A DNA stretch of 64,000 nt, taken from contig JADGJL010000006.1 in assembly GCA_027600665.1 (NCBI GenBank), forward strand, positions 1 to 64,000, given 5' to 3'. A model generated the notes under the pieces. The model had not been told where the DNA came from, did no database searches, and saw only the letters and a list, made by a program, of their open reading frames with translations. The translations under genes were made by a program, and so were the position numbers. This DNA comes from Irineochytrium annulatum. Taxonomy: Eukaryota > Chytridiomycota > Chytridiomycetes > Chytridiales > Chytridiaceae. This document shows, in pieces, positions 44,138 through 53,902 of this stretch (its first letter is position 1; every line of letters starts with the position of its first letter).

Positions 44138-46942
44138 ATGAGGAAAACGAAATTCAGTAAGTTATTATCATTAGTTTTATCAGCTAGCATGTTAGTAGCA
44201 AGTGTGCCATTCGGGGAAGGAAGGGTTAGCGCTGCGGACACGATTACTGTCACTTCCGAAGGGGTGCTGTTATCGGCCCCATCTAACTTACAAGTAACAA
44301 CAACAGATCATGAGATCAATGCCACCTGGGATGCAGTAGATGGGGCAGAAAAGTATATTATGACCATAGACGGAAACCGTGTTTATGAAGATAAAGAAAC
44401 AAGCTTCATTACATATATGCCTCCGAATACTTCCTATGAAATCGCAGTTTGGGCCATCGACCATGCCGGTACAGCAAGTGAAAAATCAATAGTTATTGCG
44501 AAAACAAAAGAGAAGTTAACACCTGAAGCTCCAAAGTTTAATGTCACTACAGATGAAACTTCCCTTACTGTAAGCTGGGAAGCTGCTGAAAGAGCAACCA
44601 GTTACGTAGTTCTCGTAGACAGAAGCGAAGTTTATCGTGGAACTGATCTATCATACATCCTTACAGGGTTAATACCAAAAATGAGCTATGTTGTAGATAT
44701 ATGGTCTGAAAATGAGCATGGAACTAGTGGTTCACAACGTAATACTGTAACAACAAAAGATCCAGACAAACTACCCGCTCCCAAAGGGTTGAAAGTGGAG
44801 TCAACTTGGAATACAATCACACTTTCATGGGATCCCGTTGATGGTGCAAATACATACAGAGTAATTAAAAACAATACCTTCCTGTATGAGGGACCGAACA
44901 CAACCTACACGATAACTGGTTTGGACCCGGATCATCCTTATTCCCTTTATGTGTACGGGTTAAAGAGATCCCCGTCAAGTATAACTATAGAGGGAGAGCA
45001 AGGCAGGATTATGGGGGTAACAAAGAAATTACCAGAACCGAATAATTTTGTAGCCATTCCTAAATCAACTTCAGTTGATTTATCTTGGGATGCTGTTGAA
45101 AAAGCAGACAATTACAAGGTGATGCGCGGAAAATTAATCATTTATGAGGGTCCTTTAACTACTTTCGTAGATACGGGTTTAAATGAAGGTGAAACCTACA
45201 ATTACTCTGTCTTAGCAATGGATGATTTCACCTCTGGTTTACCTGCTTATACGAGTGTAAAAACATTGATTCCACCTCAACTTCCGTATCCTGAAAACTT
45301 TCGAGTGACGGAATTACAATATAATAAAATTCGTGTGGATTGGGACGCTGTTGATGGAGCGGATGAATATGAGATCTCCCGTGACGGGATGACTATTGGT
45401 ATTCCGGAGGGTACATGGTGGACAGAAGATCTAGAAGACATCTGGTCTGGCGCAACATACACCTACAGAGTCGCTGCTCTTAGAAAAGGTGTTAAAGGTA
45501 AAGTTGCGATGAAGGTCGTCACCATTCCGAATGAGCCAGTGCAAGGTCAAGCACCGAGTGGTGATCTGGCCCTGAAGGTGAATAGAGTCTACCATGATCG
45601 GGTTGGACTGAGTTGGGCTACCGTTACAGGCGCGACGTATTACGATGTATTTCAAGATGACACAAACAAAGTATGGACCGGTTCAATAAACTCAATGACA
45701 GTGGGAAATGTGGGTCCGGAAGAAAGCCACACCTATAAAGTAGTTGCTGGAAATGATGATGGCACATTAGAATCGAACGTCATCGAAGTAACCACTCCAG
45801 CAGCACCGCAGCCTATTGTCATCACGCCTTCGCAACCGATGGAAGGAACGATTACTTTTAACTTTAATGCCATCGAGGGGGCTGTAACATATGTGGAGCG
45901 AAATCCACAAACCACGTACACGCCACTAGGTGATGGGACCTATCACAAAACATTTTTTAACTCCGCTACTGGCGAAAGTCATGACGATGGAGTTGTTTTC
46001 CCAGTCAATGGAAAACTTAATTTCAGCGAGACAGGCATATATCCCGAAAAGTCATACAATTATGATATCGTTGCTGTTGTGAAGAATGCTGATGGAACAG
46101 AAACAGTTGTAGCTAAAGAAGAAATCTCTGTCATTGCACCGGCTGATGGTGGTGGGGCGACTGTTCCTGGAACGATTGTTGATCCGGGTACTGGCGGCGG
46201 TACAACACCAACCAACCCAGGTACTGGTAATGGCGGTGGCACCGCGCCAACTACTCCGACACCAGGAACTGGTGGAACGGTTTCGAACCCATCGTCCGGG
46301 GGGAGTACATCAAGTGATACCTCCATCAATGGAGGAGCAGAAGTTGATGGAACAGTTCCAGGACCCAAAGGTGAAAATGAAGTTGAAGAAGAAACAGAAT
46401 CTAAAACCTATTCTGATATAGATGGCAGTTATGCAAAGGAAGCAATCCTTTCTCTAGCTTCAAAAGGAATTGTTAAAGGATACGTCGACGGAACTTTTGG
46501 GCTCAAGAAGCAAGTAACTAGAGCTGAATTTGCAATCATTTTAAATCGTGCTATGGGGTACACATCATCATCACCTTATGCTGGAACGTTTAAAGATATC
46601 GAACCAGAAGCTTGGTATGTATCAGAGCTTAATTCGGCCATTGAACATAAGATAACTAAAGGGTTCAATGACAATACCTATCGCCCGAATGAGGCTATTT
46701 CAAGAGAGCAAGCAGCCAGCATGCTTTCAAACGTGTTGTTGAAAAATGGGTCATCACTATCGACTGCTGCTCTATACAAAGATCAAGCGGACATTGCAAA
46801 TTGGGCCAAGGAGAGTGTAGAACTTGTGACCCAAGAGTCTGTGATGAGCGGGTACCCTGGTAACAAATTCATGCCGAAACGTTCCTTGAGCCGAGAAGAA
46901 GCGGCACAAATGATCTATAATTTGATTAGAATCATGAACTAA
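44138..46942 (+). CDS. Surface protein with fibronectin type III repeats and SLH anchor
   Basis: 934 residues. Signal peptide (KLLSLVLSASMLVASVPFG...VSAA), then five to seven FN3-like repeats (each about 85-90 residues, WDAVDGAEKYIMTIDG / WEAAERATSYVVLVD / WDPVDGANTYRVIKN), a Gly/Pro/Thr linker (about 690-750), and three SLH motifs at the C-terminus from about residue 757 (YSDIDGSYAKEAI, FKDIEPEAWYVSEL, YKDQADIANWAKES). SLH domains hold the protein on secondary cell-wall polymer. Likely an adhesion or matrix protein. Confidence 0.9.
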   Translation: MRKTKFSKLLSLVLSASMLVASVPFGEGRVSAADTITVTSEGVLLSAPSNLQVTTTDHEINATWDAVDGAEKYIMTIDGNRVYEDKETSFITYMPPNTSYEIAVWAIDHAGTASEKSIVIAKTKEKLTPEAPKFNVTTDETSLTVSWEAAERATSYVVLVDRSEVYRGTDLSYILTGLIPKMSYVVDIWSENEHGTSGSQRNTVTTKDPDKLPAPKGLKVESTWNTITLSWDPVDGANTYRVIKNNTFLYEGPNTTYTITGLDPDHPYSLYVYGLKRSPSSITIEGEQGRIMGVTKKLPEPNNFVAIPKSTSVDLSWDAVEKADNYKVMRGKLIIYEGPLTTFVDTGLNEGETYNYSVLAMDDFTSGLPAYTSVKTLIPPQLPYPENFRVTELQYNKIRVDWDAVDGADEYEISRDGMTIGIPEGTWWTEDLEDIWSGATYTYRVAALRKGVKGKVAMKVVTIPNEPVQGQAPSGDLALKVNRVYHDRVGLSWATVTGATYYDVFQDDTNKVWTGSINSMTVGNVGPEESHTYKVVAGNDDGTLESNVIEVTTPAAPQPIVITPSQPMEGTITFNFNAIEGAVTYVERNPQTTYTPLGDGTYHKTFFNSATGESHDDGVVFPVNGKLNFSETGIYPEKSYNYDIVAVVKNADGTETVVAKEEISVIAPADGGGATVPGTIVDPGTGGGTTPTNPGTGNGGGTAPTTPTPGTGGTVSNPSSGGSTSSDTSINGGAEVDGTVPGPKGENEVEEETESKTYSDIDGSYAKEAILSLASKGIVKGYVDGTFGLKKQVTRAEFAIILNRAMGYTSSSPYAGTFKDIEPEAWYVSELNSAIEHKITKGFNDNTYRPNEAISREQAASMLSNVLLKNGSSLSTAALYKDQADIANWAKESVELVTQESVMSGYPGNKFMPKRSLSREEAAQMIYNLIRIMN

Positions 46943-46944
46943 TA

Positions 46945-46987
46945 AAAAACCTCCCGTCCCACGGAGCATATGGGATTGGGAGGTTTT
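46945..46987 (+). terminator. Terminator after the SLH gene
   Basis: AACCTCCC-TCCCA pairs with TGGGA-GGGAGGTT; T's at the end. It may also serve the convergent HesB-like gene. Confidence 0.85.
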
Positions 46988-47009
46988 GATTATAGCGCTG
47001 ATTCAACGT

Positions 47010-47372
47010 TTATCGTATAAACCATCCGGTGGGTTGAGGGGTTACGTCTGCGGTATCTCGTAAATCATGGACTTTGACGTTGCTGCCGTAGATCATGGAA
47101 TCGCTACTAAGTCGGAACGAAGGGAAACTGTGCTCGGATTGTAGACGCAGACAGGGTTCGAAGTAAATCTGCTGCTGTTTGTTGATGACAAATGGAAGCG
47201 AACCCGCTTCAACAGTAACATCATCGCTATCCGGTTCGTTTAAGATCAGAAGTACCGCAATTCCGTCACAACCGCATCCATCGGTATCATAAAACAATTT
47301 GAAATAGCCTGGTCGATCTCCCAGCCTTTCAGTAAGTCTTGCTTCTGCCAGCGGACTGACTTGAATGATCAT
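47010..47372 (-). CDS. HesB/YqkB-like iron-sulfur cluster biosynthesis family protein
   Basis: About 120 residues. IIQVSPLAEARLTERLG and YDTDGCGCDGIAVLLIL match the Fe-S biosynthesis fold (COG4918 YqkB), with CGC in place of the canonical cysteines. The start is ATG 47372 or the GTG at 47384; the GGAG site is poorly spaced for both. Confidence 0.75.
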   Translation of the reverse strand: MIIQVSPLAEARLTERLGDRPGYFKLFYDTDGCGCDGIAVLLILNEPDSDDVTVEAGSLPFVINKQQQIYFEPCLRLQSEHSFPSFRLSSDSMIYGSNVKVHDLRDTADVTPQPTGWFIR

Positions 47373-47577
47373 GACGTCGTTCACACTCCTCTAATCCCCA
47401 TTGAATTCGCTTACATTTTAATATATGGGCCATAAAAGCAGATTAGAAGGTGAATTAAAGAAAAGCAAACATGTCCTGTAAAAATAATGACGCTAAAGCG
47501 TAACGCATTCAACAACTCACACATAATGTCATATCCCGAACTGCTAATGGTCCAGTATAAAATCATTCGCCCCTCAA

Positions 47578-47591
47578 TGGAACCCATTTCA
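47578..47591 (+). promoter_or_regulatory. LacI half-operator in its own promoter
   Basis: TGGAACCCATTTCA matches the half-site TGAAACCCATTTCA at 13 of 14 positions, about 70 nt before the lacI-like start. Suggests autoregulation. Confidence 0.5.
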
Positions 47592-47660
47592 TCGCCATTC
47601 CTTATCTGGTATGATAAGCAGGGAAAATAGGGAAAATTAGAGAAAAAGGAAGGTTCCGCT

Positions 47661-48689
47661 ATGACACCGATCACCATATACGACATCGCCAAAGAAGCAA
47701 ACGTATCTGTAGCGACAGTCTCCCGAGTGCTGAATGATACGGCACCTGTGCGTGCAAGCACCCGAGAGAAGATTATGTCCATCATCGAAAAACACCAGTT
47801 TCAGCCCAATGCGCAAGCGCGCAGTCTGATCAAGAAAGAGACGGGTACCATCGCCATCATCCTGCCGGACATTACGAATCCCTTTTTCCCGGAAGTCTTC
47901 TGGGGCGCGGAGAATGAAGCTCGTGGGTTAGGATACACGTTCTTTCTCTGCAATACCGCAGGCGACTACAACAGGGAATCTGAATATTTGTCCATCTTGC
48001 GAGAAAAGCGGGTAGACGGGATTATTTTTCTCGGCGGGCGAATCAATATGCAAGTCTGTCCGGATGACATGGCGCAGGAATTGATTGATATGGGCAAACG
48101 CATGCCGATCGTGCTGGTCAATGGCAATATTGCCAAAGGCGGATTCCACCGGGTATATACCGATGAAGGAGCAGGGGCGGCCCTTGCAGCTGAGCATTTG
48201 CTTGAACTGGGGCATCGTGATATCGCCTTTGTCGGCGGGCTGAAAGAGTTATCCACCACCATGGTCAAGGTCAGAGCGGTGCAGAAGAAACTTCGGGAGC
48301 ATGGGCTCGAAATACCGAAAGAACGGCAGCTGCTCGGAAGTTTCTCCATCGACGATGGCAAAAGGGAAATGTCCAAACTGCTGGATCGAGACAATCCGCC
48401 AACTGCAGTCATATGTGTGAATGACAACACAGCCATTGGTGCGATCAAGTCGACGATTGAGCACGGGCTCTCCATTCCGAAGGATATATCCATTGTGGGT
48501 TTTGATGATACACCTCTCGCCAGTGCGGTTATACCTGAACTGACGACCGTATCCCAGAACACATATCAGCTTGGCAAACAGGCTGTGGACGTGCTGCATG
48601 AGCTGATTAACCAAGGCAAACCGAAGAAGCAGATTATTCTGCGACCGGAGCTAATAGTGCGTCAAAGTACAGGACCTGCTGCAAGATAA
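47661..48689 (+). CDS. LacI-family regulator of the glycan utilisation locus
   Basis: 342 residues. HTH ITIYDIAKEANVSVATVSRVLNDT, hinge, then sugar-binding domain (TGTIAIILPDITNPFFPEVFWGAENEA, VDGIIFLGG, AVICVNDNTAIGAI). ATG after AAAAGGAAGG. It precedes the ABC transporter genes. A perfect 28-bp palindrome upstream of those genes is its likely target. Confidence 0.9.
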   Translation: MTPITIYDIAKEANVSVATVSRVLNDTAPVRASTREKIMSIIEKHQFQPNAQARSLIKKETGTIAIILPDITNPFFPEVFWGAENEARGLGYTFFLCNTAGDYNRESEYLSILREKRVDGIIFLGGRINMQVCPDDMAQELIDMGKRMPIVLVNGNIAKGGFHRVYTDEGAGAALAAEHLLELGHRDIAFVGGLKELSTTMVKVRAVQKKLREHGLEIPKERQLLGSFSIDDGKREMSKLLDRDNPPTAVICVNDNTAIGAIKSTIEHGLSIPKDISIVGFDDTPLASAVIPELTTVSQNTYQLGKQAVDVLHELINQGKPKKQIILRPELIVRQSTGPAAR

Positions 48690-48707
48690 AGGGCCTGTAA
48701 TTGGAAA

Positions 48708-48721
48708 AGAAAGCGTTGACA
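48708..48721 (+). promoter_or_regulatory. Near-cre (CcpA) site over the -35 of the sugar transporter promoter
   Basis: AGAAAGCGTTGACA matches TGWAANCGNTNWCA at 13 of 14 positions (first base A), and its last six bases are the -35 box. CcpA binding there would block RNA polymerase. Confidence 0.6.
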
Positions 48722-48745
48722 TTTCCTCGAAGGGTGAAATATAAT
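48716..48745 (+). promoter_or_regulatory. Promoter of the sugar transporter operon
   Basis: TTGACA (48716-48721), 18 nt, TATAAT (48740-48745); start predicted near 48752, just before the operators. Confidence 0.75.
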
Positions 48746-48756
48746 GAGTGCGTGAA

Positions 48757-48830
48757 TGAAACCCCTTTCATAAAGTGGAACGGGTTTTATGTTTCAGCTT
48801 AATGAAACCCATTTCATGAAATGGGTTTCA
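48757..48830 (+). promoter_or_regulatory. LacI operators downstream of the promoter
   Basis: A perfect 28-bp palindrome at 48803-48830 with half-site TGAAACCCATTTCA, and a half-site TGAAACCCCTTTCA (13 of 14) at 48757-48770 followed by a weaker inverted half. Position just after the start suggests a roadblock. Confidence 0.75.
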
Positions 48831-48869
48831 GTGTGGTCATCCATTCATTAGTTCAAGGGGGCGTAACGT

Positions 48870-50135
48870 ATGAGAAGAAGTCTAAAGGTCATTTCGTTAT
48901 TGATGTTGGTCATGGTAATGGGTCTGACAGCCTGTAGCAGTAAAAGTGGTTCCTCCGGCGAGTCCGGTGGCAAGGTAGATTTGAGCATGACGATCTGGGG
49001 TTCGGAGGATGAGAAGAAAATTTATCAGGAACGACTCGACATTGTGAAGCAGACGTATCCCGATATTAATGTGAAACTCAACGTGGTTGCAGGAGATTAT
49101 GACCAGAAGGTACAGACCATGATCGCCGGAGGAACGGCACCTGACATTATGATGATTGCCGAGAACTATCAGGCCTACGCCTCCAAGAATCAGATTATAC
49201 CGCTGGATGACATGATCAAGGCGAACAATGTGAATATGTCAGAGCGTTATTCCGATGATATTGCGAACCTGATGAAGTATGATGGCAAGCAATTCGGTTT
49301 GCCGGATCGTGCAGGCGCGATGGTCCTCTTTTATAACAAAGATCTGTTTGACAAAGCCGGGGTGGAATACCCAACCAAAGATTGGACGCAGGACGATCTG
49401 ATGGCAGCGGCTCAGAAGCTGACGGTGAAAGAGAATGGCAAAACAGTTCAGTGGGGCTACTATCCAGGTAGCTGGTGGCCACAATGGATGCAGCTCATCT
49501 ACCAGAATGGTGGTTCGTTGTTCGATGAGAGTGGCAAACCAACTTTCGATACAGAGCCAGTGCGTAAAGCACTGCAATTCATGAATGATCTGACCTTCAC
49601 CCACGGTGCAGGACCAACGCCAACTGAGATTGCCGACATGGGGAATATCGGAGCCGATCCGCTGTTTGCACAAGGCAAGATCGCCATGGAAACAACCGGC
49701 TTCTGGAACATTGGTTCGCTTGCTAAGGTCGAAGGCATCAACTGGGATATCTCACCGGTATGGGGCGAAACGAACGCATTCTTCAACGGTTTAACGATTA
49801 CCAACGCTTCCAAACACAAGGAAGAGGCATTCAAAGTCATTGAAGCACTGACGACACCAGAAGCACAGATGCCAATGGTCAAAGCCGGTCAGGATGCTCC
49901 CGCAACCAAAGCAGGTCTGTCCAGTGATGAATTCCTGAATGCTGAATATGGTGGCAAGAAAATCAACATGGCTGCGTTCAGTGAATCAACGATCTATGCA
50001 GAACCGTTCAATCCGCAATGGAACGAAATGATGAAGCTGATTAACGACAAGCTGGGTGTGTACTTCAACAACAAAGCTTCACTTGATGATACCGTTACTG
50101 AAATCCAAAGTGGACTGGAAAGACTCTACAAATAG
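48870..50135 (+). CDS. Sugar ABC transporter substrate-binding lipoprotein
   Basis: 421 residues. Signal and lipobox LTACSSK, then extracellular MalE-like fold (MTIWGSEDEKKIYQERLDIVKQTYPDINV, MIAGGTAPDIMMI, GLPDRAGAMVLFYNKDLFDKAG). First gene of the operon with two permeases and a GH30. Likely binds oligosaccharides released by the surface enzymes. Confidence 0.9.
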   Translation: MRRSLKVISLLMLVMVMGLTACSSKSGSSGESGGKVDLSMTIWGSEDEKKIYQERLDIVKQTYPDINVKLNVVAGDYDQKVQTMIAGGTAPDIMMIAENYQAYASKNQIIPLDDMIKANNVNMSERYSDDIANLMKYDGKQFGLPDRAGAMVLFYNKDLFDKAGVEYPTKDWTQDDLMAAAQKLTVKENGKTVQWGYYPGSWWPQWMQLIYQNGGSLFDESGKPTFDTEPVRKALQFMNDLTFTHGAGPTPTEIADMGNIGADPLFAQGKIAMETTGFWNIGSLAKVEGINWDISPVWGETNAFFNGLTITNASKHKEEAFKVIEALTTPEAQMPMVKAGQDAPATKAGLSSDEFLNAEYGGKKINMAAFSESTIYAEPFNPQWNEMMKLINDKLGVYFNNKASLDDTVTEIQSGLERLYK

Positions 50136-50225
50136 AGGTTGTTCAAATAGCATCGACAGGAGGACAGGTGGAATTCGGCATGATTGCGGGTTCCATCTGC
50201 TCTCTGCGTCATGGGAGGGCTTAAC

Positions 50226-51113
50226 GTGAGAAAAAAGGACGGGAAATGGTTCTACATCTTCATCTCGCCTTGGCTGATCGGGTTCCTGGGGCTGACCCTG
50301 GGTCCGATCCTGTTTTCCATCTATATGAGCTTCACAAATTGGGATCTGTTCCAGTCCCCTGAATTCATCGGTATCGACAATTACAAAACGTTGATGACCG
50401 ATGATCCGATCTTCTGGAAATCCGTCGGCAATACATTCTTCTATGCGCTGATATCCATTCCACTGGGCATGTCGATCTCGCTCTGGATTGCATATTACCT
50501 GAACAAGAAGATCAAAGGGATTACTTTCTTCCGGATTCTGTTCTACCTGCCTTCCGTCGTTCCGGTGGTTGCAAGTTCATTACTCTTCATTCACTTGCTT
50601 GCACCGACGGAAGGATTGATCAACCAGGCACTCGCGATCTTTGGTATTGAGGGTCCTGCCTGGCTTCTTGATCCCAACTGGGTTAAGCCTGCATTGATTC
50701 TCATGTCCTTATGGGGTGTAGGAGGCGGCGTGGTATTGCTGCTTGCAGGGATGAAAGGCATTCCGCAGGAACTGTACGAGGCCGCAGCCATCGATGGTGC
50801 GAAAAGTACACAATCGTTCTTCCATATTACATTCCCGATGCTGACTCCCGTCATTTTCTTCAATCTCGTGACCGGCATGATCGGGGCGCTCCAGACCTTC
50901 GCGCAGGTCTTTATCGTCACTGCCGGGGGACCTGATAATTCAAGTCAGATGGTCGTTCCTTACCTGTTCCAGAATGCATTCCAGTTCTACAAAATGGGAT
51001 ATGCATCGGCGATTGCCTGGGTACTATTCATCATCATCATGGCGTTGACACTGGTTGTATTCCGTTCATCGGCGCTATGGGTGCACTACGAGGAGGGAAA
51101 AGCCAATGAGTAA
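50226..51113 (+). CDS. Sugar ABC transporter permease (MalF-like)
   Basis: About 295 residues from GTG 50226 (GGGAGGG just upstream; an earlier TTG start at 50184 would sit before that site). Six transmembrane segments and an EAA loop (GIPQELYEAAAIDGAKSTQSFFHITFPML). Overlaps the next start region. Confidence 0.85.
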   Translation: MRKKDGKWFYIFISPWLIGFLGLTLGPILFSIYMSFTNWDLFQSPEFIGIDNYKTLMTDDPIFWKSVGNTFFYALISIPLGMSISLWIAYYLNKKIKGITFFRILFYLPSVVPVVASSLLFIHLLAPTEGLINQALAIFGIEGPAWLLDPNWVKPALILMSLWGVGGGVVLLLAGMKGIPQELYEAAAIDGAKSTQSFFHITFPMLTPVIFFNLVTGMIGALQTFAQVFIVTAGGPDNSSQMVVPYLFQNAFQFYKMGYASAIAWVLFIIIMALTLVVFRSSALWVHYEEGKANE

Positions 51114-51951
51114 TCCATCGACTGTGGAGAAGACGATATCCTATATTTTTCTGATTCTGGTCGGGGTGCTGCTTGCTTCACCTTTCCTGTACATGATCTC
51201 CATTGCACTGGCAAGTGACGCAACAACCGTCAAATCAGCTTTTACCTTCGTTCCAATGGAGTTCCAGTGGTCGAACTTTTATACGATTTTCACGAATAAC
51301 AATCTCGGAACGTATCTCAAAAACTCAGTCATTATTACCATCTTTACGATTGTTGGATCGGTATTGTCAGCTTCCATCGTGTCTTACGGCTTTGCCCGAA
51401 TCAAAGCGAAAGGCAGCCGTTTCCTGTTTATCGTGTTGCTCAGTACGATGATGATTCCGGGTGAGGTGACGATGGTACCGCAGTTCATCATCTTCCGTCA
51501 TCTGGACTGGATTAATACATTCTACCCGCTGATCGTACCGAGCTTCTTCGCCGGAGCGTTCAACGTATTCCTGATTCGGCAGTTTGTCATGAGTATCCCC
51601 AAATCACTGGATGAAGCCGCCATGATTGACGGCATGGGACATCCGGGGATCTATTGGAAGATTATTATGCCACTAACTTATCCGATTCTGGCGGCTATTG
51701 CGATCTTCTCATTCTCCTATAACTGGGGGAACTTCATGGGGCCGCTCATCTATATCAATGACCCGGAGAAAATGCCGCTTGCACTCGGTGTGCAGCTGTT
51801 GACTACAGTAGGTGGCGGACAGATGCCGCCATGGAACCTCGTGATGATTGCCTCCCTGTTCCTCACCATTCCGATGGTAATGGTGTATCTGTTCGGACAG
51901 CGTTATGTCTATGAAGCGAACATTAGCGGCGGAAGCAGCGGAATCAAGTAA
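51106..51951 (+). CDS. Sugar ABC transporter permease (MalG-like)
   Basis: 281 residues from ATG 51106 (GAGGAGGG upstream), overlapping the previous stop. EAA loop IPKSLDEAAMIDGMGHPGIYWKIIMPLTYP. No own ATPase is present in the operon, so a shared MsmK-like ATPase encoded elsewhere is expected. Confidence 0.85.
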   Translation: MSNPSTVEKTISYIFLILVGVLLASPFLYMISIALASDATTVKSAFTFVPMEFQWSNFYTIFTNNNLGTYLKNSVIITIFTIVGSVLSASIVSYGFARIKAKGSRFLFIVLLSTMMIPGEVTMVPQFIIFRHLDWINTFYPLIVPSFFAGAFNVFLIRQFVMSIPKSLDEAAMIDGMGHPGIYWKIIMPLTYPILAAIAIFSFSYNWGNFMGPLIYINDPEKMPLALGVQLLTTVGGGQMPPWNLVMIASLFLTIPMVMVYLFGQRYVYEANISGGSSGIK

Positions 51952-52038
51952 CAGAAGGTGTGTAGTGTGTATGCATTGAACCTGTTGTTCAAGGCGAATG
52001 AAGTCATTAACGTACATGGAGAAAGGATTGTTTAGCCC

Positions 52039-53535
52039 ATGGCGCATAAAGAACAACGCAGCAGGAGCAAACGGAGTTACATCCTCATGGGTGTGGCCCT
52101 GGTTGCCCTGCTGGCAGGAGGAGGAATTGTTATCAATCATTTTGCCAATGAATCATCCAAAACACTTGTATTCCAAGAGGAACCTGTACGTCTGAAGTTG
52201 GATCAGTCCTACGATCATTTTGAAGGTTGGGGCACATCACTTGCTTGGTGGGCCAACGATCTTGGGGGATGGAAGGATCAGGCGAAAGTGAGTGAAGTGA
52301 TGGATCTGGTCTTTGATCCGGAGAAAGGCTTAGGTCTGAACATCGTTCGGTACAATATCGGCGGTGAGGAAAATCCGGAGATGAAAGCCCTTCGTCCCGG
52401 TGGGGACGTACCCGGCTTCCAGCCTGAACCTGGAGAGTGGGACTGGGAGGCCGATGCAGGCCAGCGTGCTGTATTACAGGGATCGATGGAGCGCGGGGTG
52501 AATATTGCGGAAGCCTTCTCCAATTCACCACCCTACTGGATGACTATTAGTGGATCGGTCACTGGAGCCGTGGATGGCGGCAATAACCTGCGTGACGACC
52601 AGTATGATGCGTTTGCCGATTATCTGACGGAAGTTGTGAAGCATTATCGGGATGAGTGGGGGATTACTTTCCGCACCCTGAATCCGCTCAATGAACCTTC
52701 CTCCGACTGGTGGAAGAAAGGCAATATGCAGGAAGGCAGTCATTTTACCAATGAGAAGCAGGCCGAGATTATCAAAAAAGTCGCTGCATCGCTGAAGAGC
52801 AAAGGGCTGGATGGAACCGTCATTAGTGCCGCAGACGATAACAGCATTGATGAGACGGTGTTCAATTTCAATCTCTATGACCAGGACACACTGGACGTAA
52901 TCCAGCAGATCAATACCCATTCCTATAATGGTAGCAAAATGGAAGAGCTGCGCACGCTGGCAGAAGGCCATGGCAAGAAGCTGTGGATGTCCGAGTACGG
53001 AACAGGCGGCAGCGAGCCGCACAGTCATGAGGACATGACCTCAGTGCAGGAACTCGCAGAGCGCATCATGTTTGATCTGAAAATCATGCAGCCATCCGCC
53101 TGGGTATACTGGCAGGCCGTTGAAGATGAAGGCGCCAATAATAACTGGGGCTTCATTCACGCCAATTTTAACGGAGAAGAGCAGTATGAGATGACCAAAC
53201 AGTACTATGGCATGGCCCAGTTTACGAAGTTCATTCGTCCTGGCGCAACGATTATTCCAACGGATGATGGTCGCACGTTGGCTGCCTATGACGCAGAACG
53301 TCAACGACTGGTGCTGGTGATTCGTAATGAATTGTCAGCTGGAACAACGGCGTTTGAACTGGAAGGGTATGCGTATGGAAAATCATCCACCGCGCAGGTG
53401 TATCAGACTTCGCCGGATCGGAACATGGAACAGCTTGAAGACATTCCGGTGTATGCCAACGGACTTGAAGTGCCTACGGCAGACAATTCCATTACAACCG
53501 TAGTACTGGAAGGCGTGACGTTGCAGGCGAAGTAA
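52039..53535 (+). CDS. GH30 glycoside hydrolase, membrane-anchored
   Basis: 498 residues. N-terminal transmembrane anchor (YILMGVALVALLAGGGIVI), then a TIM-barrel GH30 with FEGWGTSLAWWANDLGG, acid/base in PLNEPSSDW (Glu219), nucleophile in LWMSEYGTGG (Glu319), and a C-terminal beta domain. The sequence family (GWGTSLAWW) recalls GH30 subfamily 5 endo-beta-1,6-galactanases. It follows the permease by 87 nt, so it is probably the operon's fourth gene. Paralogue of the enzyme at 58954. Confidence 0.8.
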   Translation: MAHKEQRSRSKRSYILMGVALVALLAGGGIVINHFANESSKTLVFQEEPVRLKLDQSYDHFEGWGTSLAWWANDLGGWKDQAKVSEVMDLVFDPEKGLGLNIVRYNIGGEENPEMKALRPGGDVPGFQPEPGEWDWEADAGQRAVLQGSMERGVNIAEAFSNSPPYWMTISGSVTGAVDGGNNLRDDQYDAFADYLTEVVKHYRDEWGITFRTLNPLNEPSSDWWKKGNMQEGSHFTNEKQAEIIKKVAASLKSKGLDGTVISAADDNSIDETVFNFNLYDQDTLDVIQQINTHSYNGSKMEELRTLAEGHGKKLWMSEYGTGGSEPHSHEDMTSVQELAERIMFDLKIMQPSAWVYWQAVEDEGANNNWGFIHANFNGEEQYEMTKQYYGMAQFTKFIRPGATIIPTDDGRTLAAYDAERQRLVLVIRNELSAGTTAFELEGYAYGKSSTAQVYQTSPDRNMEQLEDIPVYANGLEVPTADNSITTVVLEGVTLQAK

Positions 53536-53536
53536 T

Positions 53537-53601
53537 AACAGCGATCAGAAGGTTATTCTGTCATCGTAGTCCCAGTGTAAATGGTCATTTAGTTCAACGG
53601 A
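53537..53601 (+). repeat. MITE-like repeat, partial right half
   Basis: AACAGCGATCAGAAGGTTATTCTGTCATCG and CCAGTGTAAATGGTCATTTAGTTCAA repeat the right end of copy B, about 290 bp upstream of it. Confidence 0.55.
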
Positions 53602-53646
53602 TTTGTTTTGCCTTATATTTATAAAAAAGTCATAGGACATATGAAA

Positions 53647-53879
53647 CTATATAAATTGAATTAAACATTTACACCAAACGGAGAGGACAGAAAAAACCTG
53701 AAGAAGCGAAGCGCTCGCCTACAAGCTTTCTGCAAGAAAGCTACATCGGAAGCATACGCTATCCCCGGATGTTCCCCTTTGAGAAAAGAAAATCAAAAAA
53801 TCTGGGGATAACAGCGATCGGAAGGTTATTCTGTCATCGAAGTGCGCAGTGTAAATAAGCTTTAGTTCAATTTATATAA
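53647..53879 (+). repeat. MITE-like intergenic repeat, copy B
   Basis: 233 bp with ends CTATATAAATTGAA and TTCAATTTATATAA (13 of 14). Internal blocks ACGGAGAGGACAGAA, GAAGCGAAGCGCTCGC, AAGCTTTC..., TCTGGGGATAACAGCGATC, then TTCTGTCATCG and GTGTAAAT match copies A and C. Confidence 0.75.
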
Positions 53880-53902
53880 ATACAGAGAAGGAGGGGATAT
53901 CT

